This document shows positions 20,083 through 26,064 of a stretch of DNA of 40,015 nucleotides, piece by piece. This DNA is from a virus. The notes under the pieces were generated by a model. It ran no database searches. It saw only the letters and a list, made by a program, of their open reading frames with translations, and was not told the origin of the DNA. Made by a program: the position numbers and the translations under genes. Numbering within the stretch: position 1 is the stretch's first letter; each line of letters starts with the position of its first letter. The stretch spans positions 1 to 40,015 of the IMG/VR virus record IMGVR_UViG_3300044617_000607. The stretch is one strand, 5' to 3'.

Positions 20083-20332
20083 ATCTAATCAACTCCTCTA
20101 ACTGTTGCCTTGTTTGTGCTCCAGTTACACGATGAATCTCTTTATTATCCTTTATAACTACAAAGGTTGGAACTGATCTAATCTCAAAGTCTTTTGTTCT
20201 TTCAATATCAGAGTCTACATCAATAATAAAAAACTTTGCCATTATTTGCTCAGTATTTAACTGCTCAACAATAGGCCTAGTTTTTTTACATGGATTACAC
20301 CACTCTGCAGTAAAGTAAAGAATTGACTTCAT
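20069..20332 (-). CDS. Thioredoxin-fold protein
   Basis: An 87-residue protein: KSILYFTAEWCNPCKKTRPIVE (active site WCNPC, Cys at about residues 12 and 15) and the cis-Pro motif VPTFVVIKD (about residues 55-63). This is a short thioredoxin. Asn replaces the usual Gly in WCGPC, which may change its redox potential. A role in ribonucleotide reduction or folding is possible, but no reductase is in view. Sandwiched between two paralogous small genes. Confidence 0.88.
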   Translation of the reverse strand: MKSILYFTAEWCNPCKKTRPIVEQLNTEQIMAKFFIIDVDSDIERTKDFEIRSVPTFVVIKDNKEIHRVTGAQTRQQLEELIRYDQQ

Positions 20333-20553
20333 TTAGTTCTTATTCTCCAATTCATGATCTTTGGACCCTGATCTATCATCTCAAACATGTTATATTCAAA
20401 CTCATCTCTAAGTTCTAGATATAGTTCTGGATGAACCTCTTGCAGTTTATCAGTAATAGAATAAACAATCTCTCCATTGCTATCAATATCTGATATTTGA
20501 ATGGCACCCTGATTAATTAAATGATCAAGAAGTGCTTGACTTTTTGCATCCAT
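20329..20553 (-). CDS. Small hypothetical protein, paralogue of 19753-20082
   Basis: A 74-residue protein. Residues 12-46 (INQGAIQISDIDSNGEIVYSITDKLQEVHPELY) match the 19753 protein. It lacks the C-terminal wing of the longer copy. It overlaps both neighbours (4 and 1 bases). Confidence 0.6.
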   Translation of the reverse strand: MDAKSQALLDHLINQGAIQISDIDSNGEIVYSITDKLQEVHPELYLELRDEFEYNMFEMIDQGPKIMNWRIRTK

Positions 20554-20960
20554 TACTTACCTGACTTTGCTCTAGCCTTCTTCAATGCGTCAAAATCTTT
20601 GACCTTTGTATCCCCAAGGTATCCCCATGCATAACCATCATTAATCATCATGTCATTAAGAGAAACTGTATCATCATTGACATAGATCCATCCTAAAATG
20701 CGACCATACTTCTCAGATGAATCCATCTTCTCAGTCTTAATTACAACAGACTTAGCATCCTTTAGAGCCTTCTTTAAGTACTCTTTTGACTCAAGACCAA
20801 GAGCCTTTTCTCTAAGGTCTTTTGTGCGAGACTCAGGGGTATCAATACCAGCCAATCTCACACGTGATGCAAACAGAATATCAAACCCTAAATCAATAAG
20901 AACGTCAATAGTATCTCCATCTACTACGCCTTCTACTTTTCTTACATAATATTCATACAT
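20553..20960 (-). CDS. Staphylococcal-type nuclease (TNase)
   Basis: A 135-residue protein with VVDGDTIDVLIDLGF (about residues 12-26), RVRLAGIDTPESR (about 33-45) and EKYGRILGWIYVN (about 83-95). Asp, Arg and Glu of the Ca-dependent nuclease active site are in place. It degrades DNA and RNA in this family. There is no signal peptide, so it probably acts in the host cytoplasm, for example on host DNA. TAATG overlap with the next. Confidence 0.92.
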   Translation of the reverse strand: MYEYYVRKVEGVVDGDTIDVLIDLGFDILFASRVRLAGIDTPESRTKDLREKALGLESKEYLKKALKDAKSVVIKTEKMDSSEKYGRILGWIYVNDDTVSLNDMMINDGYAWGYLGDTKVKDFDALKKARAKSGK

Positions 20961-21211
20961 TAGTAGTCTTCCCCCTTTGATTTATTCTCAATAAGTTTAT
21001 GTCTTTCATCAAGTACTGTTATTGCAAAAGAAACCATCTTCTTATATCCTTCAGGATTATCCATAACCTTATTGTAGTGATGACCACAAAATAGCAATTC
21101 TCCGCTTAGCCCAGTAACCTTTACAAGCGCTTCTGCACTGCATCTGTCACATCGATCATGAGGTGATAGTTGCCATTCCTGCTTTACTTCATCTTTAATC
21201 ATCGTAAACAT
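20960..21211 (-). CDS. DUF7455-like zinc protein
   Basis: An 83-residue protein. CDRCSAEALVKVTGLSGELLFCGHHYNKV is the actinobacterial DUF7455 pattern (C-x2-C...C-x-H-H), a small zinc site. Function unknown; found in actinobacteria and their phages. The start ATG 21211 is chosen because a longer frame would overlap the FmdB gene. It ends immediately at the nuclease gene. Confidence 0.8.
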   Translation of the reverse strand: MFTMIKDEVKQEWQLSPHDRCDRCSAEALVKVTGLSGELLFCGHHYNKVMDNPEGYKKMVSFAITVLDERHKLIENKSKGEDY

Positions 21212-21218
21212 TATACTA

Positions 21219-21404
21219 CTACTTTCTGTTATCAGTGGAATAGAATCCACTACCGTTGAATACTGCTGTTACATTAGAGTATACACGTTCCAGTGGTAGA
21301 GTGCAAGTTTCACACTCATACCCTGGATCGCTTTCCTTAATTGATCTTTGTTTAACTATAATGTCCTGACAAGTTCCAGTACATTTATATTCATAAACTG
21401 GCAT
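21219..21404 (-). CDS. FmdB-type zinc ribbon protein
   Basis: A 61-residue protein: PVYEYKCTGTCQDIIVKQRSIKESDPGYECETCTLPLERVY is the FmdB zinc-ribbon pattern ('MP.YeY.C..Cg..fe......c..Cg.....r'). The first pair is C-x3-C instead of C-x2-C. Small regulatory or unknown role. It overlaps the endolysin stop by one base. Confidence 0.85.
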   Translation of the reverse strand: MPVYEYKCTGTCQDIIVKQRSIKESDPGYECETCTLPLERVYSNVTAVFNGSGFYSTDNRK

Positions 21405-22198
21405 TACTTCAAGATTGCCTTATATGTTTTAATATCTACAACTCCAGTTACTGGTAGTTTAGCCTTAGCCTGAAAATCTTTAACTGCCTTTTCAGTTCCT
21501 GGACCAAATGATCCATCTGCTTTTAGATTAAGCGCTTCTTGAATCTTTTTTACAGATGAACCTTTTGCACCAATCTTAAACTGCTTAAACTCTTTCTTTG
21601 CAGGAGCGACAGGTGTAGCAGATGGTGCAGAGGCTTGCTTGACTGGAACATCAGATGAACCAACCTTTGAAAGCAGTGGAACATTTTCTTCACCAGCATA
21701 GACTGGACGACCCCAACCAACAACAGCGTTTACCAACTTCTGCTTGTTATTCTTGACATATCCACGAGTCTTCTCTACACACATTCCACCATTTCTCTGG
21801 TCTCCCTTTGAAGTTCCTGATGTGTTTCCTTCAATAACTTGAATAGTTCCATCACCATTGTTCTTAATGCAAAGACCAACATGTGAAATACGATTTACGC
21901 CATCTTCTGGGAAATCAAAATAAATCCAGTCTCCTGGTGTTGGATCGTCATTACGAGCATCTGCCCAACGACCCTCCTTCTTAAACTGATCTGATGCTGC
22001 TACTGTTGATGCAGACTTTGGAAACTTTGCAACCCCCGCAGTGAATGCACACCATGAAACGAACGATTGGCACCATGGTTGGAAGTTGACCTTCATCCAT
22101 GCACCATACTTTGTTTCGTTATCTTTAGGACCTTCAATAGTTCCTAGTTCTGCCTTCGCAACCTCAATGATTGCTTCTAAACTTCCTTTTGCTGCCAT
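21404..22198 (-). CDS. Endolysin: CHAP amidase/peptidase with peptidoglycan-binding domain
   Basis: A 264-residue lysin. Residues 1-160 form a CHAP domain: WCQSFVSWC (catalytic Cys43) and RISHVGLC (His106), with GDWIYFDF. A Ser/Ala/Pro linker (about 178-200) leads to a PG_binding_1 domain (IGAKGSSVKKIQEALNLKADGSFGPGTEKAVKDFQ). It degrades host peptidoglycan at lysis; no signal peptide, so a holin must release it. Behind AGGAGATAAAA. Confidence 0.92.
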   Translation of the reverse strand: MAAKGSLEAIIEVAKAELGTIEGPKDNETKYGAWMKVNFQPWCQSFVSWCAFTAGVAKFPKSASTVAASDQFKKEGRWADARNDDPTPGDWIYFDFPEDGVNRISHVGLCIKNNGDGTIQVIEGNTSGTSKGDQRNGGMCVEKTRGYVKNNKQKLVNAVVGWGRPVYAGEENVPLLSKVGSSDVPVKQASAPSATPVAPAKKEFKQFKIGAKGSSVKKIQEALNLKADGSFGPGTEKAVKDFQAKAKLPVTGVVDIKTYKAILK

Positions 22199-22253
22199 TT
22201 TTATCTCCTAATATTAAGGGGCAGTTTAAAGACATACCTAGGTCTCTTATATA

Positions 22254-22282
22254 ATTATAGCCTATTTACTACTTTTTAGCAA
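22254..22282 (-). promoter_or_regulatory. Promoter of the endolysin operon
   Basis: TTGCTA (22282-22277), 17 bases, TATAAT (22259-22254). It lies across the end of the Hsp20 gene and gives about 48 bases of leader, including the palindrome ACCTAGGT, before ATG 22198. Confidence 0.6.
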
Positions 22283-22697
22283 GTTTGATTTCAATAGTCT
22301 TTGGCTTTTTATCTTCAGGAATAATACGATCTACATTAATATTTAACATACCATCCTTCATTTCTGCACCAGTTACTTCCATATATTCTCCAAGAGCAAA
22401 TGATCGTGTAAACTTACGACCAGCAATTCCCTTGTGAACAACTTCAGCATCTGTTACTTCTACAATCTCACCCTTAATAATTAATGTTCCATTGTCTACT
22501 GATACATTAATATTTTCCTTAGAAAATCCAGCAACGGCTATAGAAATTCTGTATGTATCTTCATCTAATTTAAGAAGATCATATGGAGGGTAGGATTGTG
22601 AATTTGTTTTATGTGCTGTGTTCAAACGGCTTAACTCTCTGTTAAAGCCAATAAAAAAAGGATCATTGAATAGATCCATTGCATGTGTTACTACCAT
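22269..22697 (-). CDS. Small heat-shock protein (Hsp20 / IbpA-like)
   Basis: A 142-residue protein with the alpha-crystallin core YPPYDLLKLDEDTYRISIAVAGFSKENINVS (about residues 37-67), the VHKGIAGRKFTRSFALGEYMEV strand region and GMLNINV (about 115-121), ending in IEIKL. This is the IbpA-like layout, in which the chaperone holds unfolding proteins. Phage copies may protect virion assembly. The leader can fold so that the Shine-Dalgarno sequence is paired (see 22699-22721). Confidence 0.92.
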   Translation of the reverse strand: MVVTHAMDLFNDPFFIGFNRELSRLNTAHKTNSQSYPPYDLLKLDEDTYRISIAVAGFSKENINVSVDNGTLIIKGEIVEVTDAEVVHKGIAGRKFTRSFALGEYMEVTGAEMKDGMLNINVDRIIPEDKKPKTIEIKLAKK

Positions 22698-22698
22698 T

Positions 22699-22721
22699 TT
22701 ATTCCCCTTTCAAGCGAATAA
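22699..22721 (-). promoter_or_regulatory. Candidate ROSE-like RNA thermometer before Hsp20
   Basis: In the - strand leader TTATTC (22721-22716) pairs with GAATAA (22704-22699). Inside, G7 opposes G17, C8 pairs with G16, and the Shine-Dalgarno AAGGGG is held in the stem with a small loop. The 5' arm reads UCGCU, which fits the U(U/C)GCU box of ROSE elements with its G-G pair against the Shine-Dalgarno sequence. A second hairpin, GTACTT...AAGTAC (22748-22728), precedes it. Six bases separate GGGG from the ATG. Confidence 0.55.
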
Positions 22722-22754
22722 GTTAATGTACTTCCATTTGGCAAGTACATATAT

Positions 22755-22763
22755 ATTATATCA
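22755..22763 (-). promoter_or_regulatory. Extended -10 promoter of Hsp20
   Basis: TGATATAAT (22763-22755), between the tRNA-Glu gene and Hsp20. The resulting leader, about 50 bases, contains the hairpin and the thermometer-like element. Confidence 0.65.
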
Positions 22764-22771
22764 AACTTTTG

Positions 22772-22843
22772 TAGCCCCACAGGGACTTGAACCCTGTTCA
22801 CCAAGATGAAAGCCTGGTATCCTAACCCATGGACGATGGGGCC
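22772..22843 (-). tRNA. tRNA-Glu (TTC)
   Basis: A 72-base cloverleaf: acceptor GGCCCCA/TGGGGCT, anticodon stem CCAGG/CTTGG with loop CTTTCAT (anticodon TTC), T-arm CAGGG-TTCAAGT-CCCTG. CCA not encoded. Four bases separate it from the next tRNA, so the three tRNAs are probably cut from one transcript. Confidence 0.92.
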
Positions 22844-22847
22844 TTGG

Positions 22848-22918
22848 AGCGAGTGACCAGAATCGAACTGGCACAGCCAACTTGGAAGGATGGTGCACTA
22901 CCATTATGCAACACTCGC
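22848..22918 (-). tRNA. tRNA-Gly (TCC)
   Basis: A 71-base cloverleaf: acceptor GCGAGTG/CACTCGC, D-stem GCA/TGC, anticodon loop CTTCCAA (anticodon TCC), and T-arm GCCAG-TTCGATT-CTGGT. CCA not encoded. TCC reads GGA/GGG, useful in an AT-rich genome. Confidence 0.92.
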
Positions 22919-22923
22919 TTTTG

Positions 22924-22996
22924 CTGGTCTGGCAGGCTACGATCCTGCGACTTCCGAATTAACAGTTCGGCACTCTACCAACTGAGTTACAGACCA
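22924..22996 (-). tRNA. tRNA-Asn (GTT)
   Basis: A 73-base cloverleaf: acceptor TGGTCTG/CAGACCA, D-stem ACTC/GAGT, anticodon stem CCGAA/TTCGG, loop CTGTTAA (GTT), T-arm GCAGG-ATCGTAG-CCTGC. The T-loop starts with A instead of T54, which is unusual, and the discriminator is G. Confidence 0.9.
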
Positions 22997-23003
22997 AAAC
23001 CAA

Positions 23004-23885
23004 TTAACCTAAAAGACTTACAAGCCTATTAGTTGTTGTTGTTCTTCCTACTGCTGACTTAGATACTGATACAAAATAATCATATGTTGATTGATATGTA
23101 CCCTTGTAATTTTTAGCCCAGTATGCAGAAAATGCAGCGGTAGCAGCAGATGTTCCAACTGATCTACCAATCTGAGTATTAAATGCTCCAAGAGAATAGA
23201 AGTCTACCTCTGGTGCAGCATTTGAGTATGGAGCCATAGCATTATCTTCTGTTGCTCCACCGATTGCAACTGCTTGTGGAATACATGCTGGGAAATGAAT
23301 TCTTGAGTAATCTCTATTATTTCCAGCAGCAAAAAATGTAGCAACACCTAATGATGACAATCTGTCAATGTTTCCAATAAGTGTAGCGTGAGTTGCTCTG
23401 ATTGGGCAATAGTTTGTTCCAGTTCTAAGTCCAGAATTAGTTCCCTGTGAAGCAGAAACCGAAACAATATTATACTTTTGCTTATTAGCAACTACCCATG
23501 TAAGAGCCTTTTCTACTTCAGTAATACTATATGTATCCATTGTTCCACGCTTAGTTAGTCCTGCAATACGAATAAAGATAATGTCAGCATCTGGATTAAC
23601 TTGATTAGCAATTAGAGCCATAATTGTTCCGTGCTCAAATCCACCATTTAGTGCAACTGAAGATGGAAGAGTTGCTGCTCCAGGACCTTCCTGGAATCGT
23701 TGACCATTTGGACAAACCATGCTTCCAAGAATACAAACCTCTTGTACAAGTTTTGCCTTTAGTTGTGGAATAGATGAATCAATTGCTGTATCAATAATAA
23801 CAATTGATTTATTTGGTTGTGCTTGTACTGGTTGTAGCAATACTAAACTAAGTACTGCAATAATTCCCACTGCGATTTTTTTCAT
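23004..23885 (-). CDS. Exported subtilisin-like serine protease (S8)
   Basis: A 293-residue protein. A signal peptide (KKIAVGIIAVLSLVLLQPVQA, cut near residue 22) is followed by the triad D32 (VIIDTAID), H85 (GGFEHGT) and S246 (VGTSAATAAF), with N189 as oxyanion Asn (AAGNN). It has no obvious propeptide. It would act outside the cytoplasmic membrane, for example on surface or S-layer proteins. It lacks large inserts typical of host subtilases. The leader AACTAACAAGGAGAAA is shared with the gene at 28319. Confidence 0.9.
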   Translation of the reverse strand: MKKIAVGIIAVLSLVLLQPVQAQPNKSIVIIDTAIDSSIPQLKAKLVQEVCILGSMVCPNGQRFQEGPGAATLPSSVALNGGFEHGTIMALIANQVNPDADIIFIRIAGLTKRGTMDTYSITEVEKALTWVVANKQKYNIVSVSASQGTNSGLRTGTNYCPIRATHATLIGNIDRLSSLGVATFFAAGNNRDYSRIHFPACIPQAVAIGGATEDNAMAPYSNAAPEVDFYSLGAFNTQIGRSVGTSAATAAFSAYWAKNYKGTYQSTYDYFVSVSKSAVGRTTTTNRLVSLLG

Positions 23886-23896
23886 TTTTCTCCTTG

Positions 23897-24118
23897 TTAG
23901 TTTTCTTTGATTTTAATTACTACCTGGCAAGGGTCTCCGCCCTCTTCCCACTCTTGCTGTTCTTCTTCATTCATATAGGGATCACCCTCATGAGTATTAC
24001 AGAACGGTTCAGTTACCCATCCCCGCTCAATTCCGTTTTTAAGCCAAATCTCAAACTCATTAAAATCTGACTCCACGCTTTGTATATCTTTTAGAATCTC
24101 TTCAAATTCTTCGTTCAT
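23897..24118 (-). CDS. Small acidic conserved phage protein
   Basis: A 73-residue, highly acidic protein ending FCNTHEGDPYMNEEEQQEWEEGGDPCQVVIKI. The pair CNTH...DPC and the EEE-W pattern recur in actinobacteriophages without known function. Its promoter at 24125-24153 is leaderless type with perfect geometry. Confidence 0.65.
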   Translation of the reverse strand: MNEEFEEILKDIQSVESDFNEFEIWLKNGIERGWVTEPFCNTHEGDPYMNEEEQQEWEEGGDPCQVVIKIKEN

Positions 24119-24124
24119 ATATAA

Positions 24125-24153
24125 AGTATAACAGTTATCAAAAAATAAGTCAA
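24125..24153 (-). promoter_or_regulatory. Promoter, leaderless type
   Basis: TTGACT (24153-24148), 17 bases, TATACT (24130-24125), then six bases to ATG 24118. Same geometry as the promoters at 4530, 5184 and 9097. Confidence 0.75.
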
Positions 24154-24160
24154 CCCCATT

Positions 24161-24940
24161 TTATTGATTTTTAGGTAGTTGATGATCTTTAAATTTATTT
24201 CCACGCACATCTTTTCCAGTATAGTATAGTTTGTCTGGACCTAAATTTTTAAAATTACTTTCATATCTTAAAGAGCCATGTTCGAAAACAGTATTTAATT
24301 CATCTTCTATAATATCTTTTGGAAAAATATCGGTTGCATTTTTTAATTCAAAAGAATCACAAAAATATCTTGGTATTGGGATTATGCCAATAATAGGAGA
24401 GTCTTTTACTACTGTAATTTTTACATTTGGAATGTCTATTTTTATATTAAATGTAAATGTAAATCTAATATTGTCTGATTCAACAACTCCAGTCATAGGG
24501 CTCATCCCAGGCAATGGAAAATTTGGTGGAGCAATTGTCATTAAATTTACACCTATAGGAGTTTTTAACTGTATTGGGATATGTATTGTTAATATCCCAT
24601 GACCAAATTCTGATGATAAAGTAACATAATTTTTATTTTTAAACTTATCATCGTGCATATATGATTGTATTGATAAGTCTTCTACAGAGTTACCACCATT
24701 CCAAACAACATCAAAAGAATATGGAACACTTATAGCAAATCCCTGCATATTTCCTATTGACAACGGTAAACACCTATAAAAGTCTTTGGTGAACCATCCT
24801 CTTTTATGGTCAGAGTTTAATGGTCTTAAAAAAGAACTATAATTCATGTCAAAAGGCTCTAGTCCAGAATGTGGTGTGAGTGGAAAAATAGCAATAGTTT
24901 TTTCTGGAACAAATAATCCATCATCTTGATTTATAATCAT
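24161..24940 (-). CDS. Paralogue family A member 4 (DUF6065-like)
   Basis: A 259-residue protein, the most divergent of the four. It shares PIGVNLMTIAPPNFPLPGMSPMTGVVESDNIRF (corresponding to PPGYSSLF...GIVDTD) and VVKDSPIIGIIPIPRYFCDSF (corresponding to EKGTPIFQIIPFKR). The start is FMNYSSFLRPLNSDHKRGWFTKDFY. It looks like a DUF6065 member. ATG 24940, behind AAGGAATTTT, is chosen over a longer frame that enters the neighbouring gene. Co-transcribed with the Ntn hydrolase. Confidence 0.65.
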   Translation of the reverse strand: MIINQDDGLFVPEKTIAIFPLTPHSGLEPFDMNYSSFLRPLNSDHKRGWFTKDFYRCLPLSIGNMQGFAISVPYSFDVVWNGGNSVEDLSIQSYMHDDKFKNKNYVTLSSEFGHGILTIHIPIQLKTPIGVNLMTIAPPNFPLPGMSPMTGVVESDNIRFTFTFNIKIDIPNVKITVVKDSPIIGIIPIPRYFCDSFELKNATDIFPKDIIEDELNTVFEHGSLRYESNFKNLGPDKLYYTGKDVRGNKFKDHQLPKNQ

Positions 24941-24948
24941 AAAATTCC

Positions 24949-25473
24949 TTAAATGCTTACCACATCGACTGGACCCATGCAAGATGGATTAAATTTAATT
25001 GCTGAAGCAACGGCTTGGTTAACTCTGTTTCTAGCATTTTTTTGTTTATCTGTTGCATATAAAACACCGTATGCATATTCTGAACCAGAACCAATAGCAA
25101 GATATGGCAATGAGTATTTAGATAGTGACATATCTCCTGAACTATGCTCATAGATTTCACCACGGATACCAATTATTAGACTAAGATCTCCTTCTTTAGA
25201 AGTGTCAACCCAAAACTCGTTATAAAATTCACGAAGTTCTTTTACAAACCTTGTTTGCATAAACTTATCTGTATCTTTAATATTGGGTGCAGTTGGTTTA
25301 AAGTTATGCTTCATTCTTTCGCCATCCATAGATCCTGCGTACCCAATTAAATAAGGTCCTGTCTTCCAAACCTTTGGGGAATTTAGTGAAAGAATAACTC
25401 CATCATCTGATGCTCCACGATCTCCAGCCATATAAACTTTATCTTCATGGCGCAGAGCAACAATACAAGTCAT
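24949..25473 (-). CDS. Proteasome/HslV-like Ntn hydrolase
   Basis: A 174-residue protein. After Met removal the N-terminus would be TCIVALRHEDKVYMAGDRGASD: Thr1, then Asp17-type AGDRGASD and a Lys33-type SPKVWKTGPYLIGYAGS. This matches the proteasome beta / HslV fold, in which Thr1 is both nucleophile and N-terminus. No propeptide precedes the Thr because the start ATG 25473, behind GGGAGGGG, puts it at residue 2. A peptidase acting inside the host cell is inferred; an ATPase partner is not visible. Confidence 0.85.
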   Translation of the reverse strand: MTCIVALRHEDKVYMAGDRGASDDGVILSLNSPKVWKTGPYLIGYAGSMDGERMKHNFKPTAPNIKDTDKFMQTRFVKELREFYNEFWVDTSKEGDLSLIIGIRGEIYEHSSGDMSLSKYSLPYLAIGSGSEYAYGVLYATDKQKNARNRVNQAVASAIKFNPSCMGPVDVVSI

Positions 25474-25494
25474 GACAAACCCCTCCCAAGTTTT

Positions 25495-25533
25495 GGTATA
25501 TTTAAGTATACCATTGCCCAGGAGGGGTGTCAA
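25495..25533 (-). promoter_or_regulatory. Consensus promoter with a palindromic operator over the -10 box
   Basis: TTGACA (25533-25528), 17 bases, TATACT (25510-25505). GGTATA-TTTAAG-TATACC (25495-25512) forms perfect six-base inverted arms covering the -10 box, the usual place for a repressor. It drives the Ntn hydrolase and paralogue 4. Confidence 0.7.
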
Positions 25534-25543
25534 GCAAGGTCTA

Positions 25544-25855
25544 TTATGACTGCTTATCTACTTTAGCAAATGCCGCATTAATTTCAGCAGCACTCAACTT
25601 GCCATCATCCAAAAATGCACGAGCAAGTCTTTCAATTACTGTCGCTACTCCAAGCAATCCAGCCATTGTGACGGCTGTTACTGTAGAAATACCAACAACT
25701 GCACCTGCACCAATGACTGATAGTCCTGATGCAGCAAATACAGCAACAATTCTAAGGAAAATATTCCAAATATTTGTTACCGCTGATGATCCAAGAACCT
25801 CTTCACCTGTAGATGGGTCTACTACTGTTAGGTCTATATCTTTCTTTTTTGCCAT
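25544..25855 (-). CDS. Holin-like membrane protein
   Basis: A 103-residue protein. Charged N-terminal segment (residues 1-24), then two hydrophobic helices (IFLRIVAVFAASGLSVIGAGAVVGI; VTMAGLLGVATVIERL), then a soluble acidic tail with an EF-hand-like DDGKLSAAEIN. Size and shape fit holins, which make the membrane hole for endolysin. The next gene is another two-span protein, so a holin pair is possible. Confidence 0.6.
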   Translation of the reverse strand: MAKKKDIDLTVVDPSTGEEVLGSSAVTNIWNIFLRIVAVFAASGLSVIGAGAVVGISTVTAVTMAGLLGVATVIERLARAFLDDGKLSAAEINAAFAKVDKQS

Positions 25856-25856
25856 T

Positions 25857-26063
25857 TTAATCTTCCTTTCTTAGTGGTATTGTGATTAGCCAAATAACTG
25901 TGGTTGCAAGTACTGCAATACCAACAATATCTCTTGCTGATCCTGTTAGTGTTAACCATGCAATAAAGAAGCCAAGGAGAGTAAAGGCTTGTGCTATTAC
26001 TTCAACTCCAGCATCTTTCAGCCATGTGAAGAATCCCTTCACAACTTTTTTGATGATTTTCAT
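25857..26063 (-). CDS. Holin-like membrane protein
   Basis: A 68-residue protein: amphipathic basic start (KIIKKVVKGFFTWLKDAG), then two membrane helices (IAQAFTLLGFFIAWLTLTG; IVGIAVLATTVIWLITIPL) and a charged end. Class II holin shape. It is adjacent to another holin-like gene, so one may be a holin and the other an antiholin. Function inferred only from shape and neighbours. Confidence 0.6.
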   Translation of the reverse strand: MKIIKKVVKGFFTWLKDAGVEVIAQAFTLLGFFIAWLTLTGSARDIVGIAVLATTVIWLITIPLRKED

Positions 26064-26064
26064 A

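Noticed and set aside
22829-23032. + strand frame over the tRNA-Gly/Asn genes
   Set aside because: Antisense to clear cloverleaf genes; no coding evidence.
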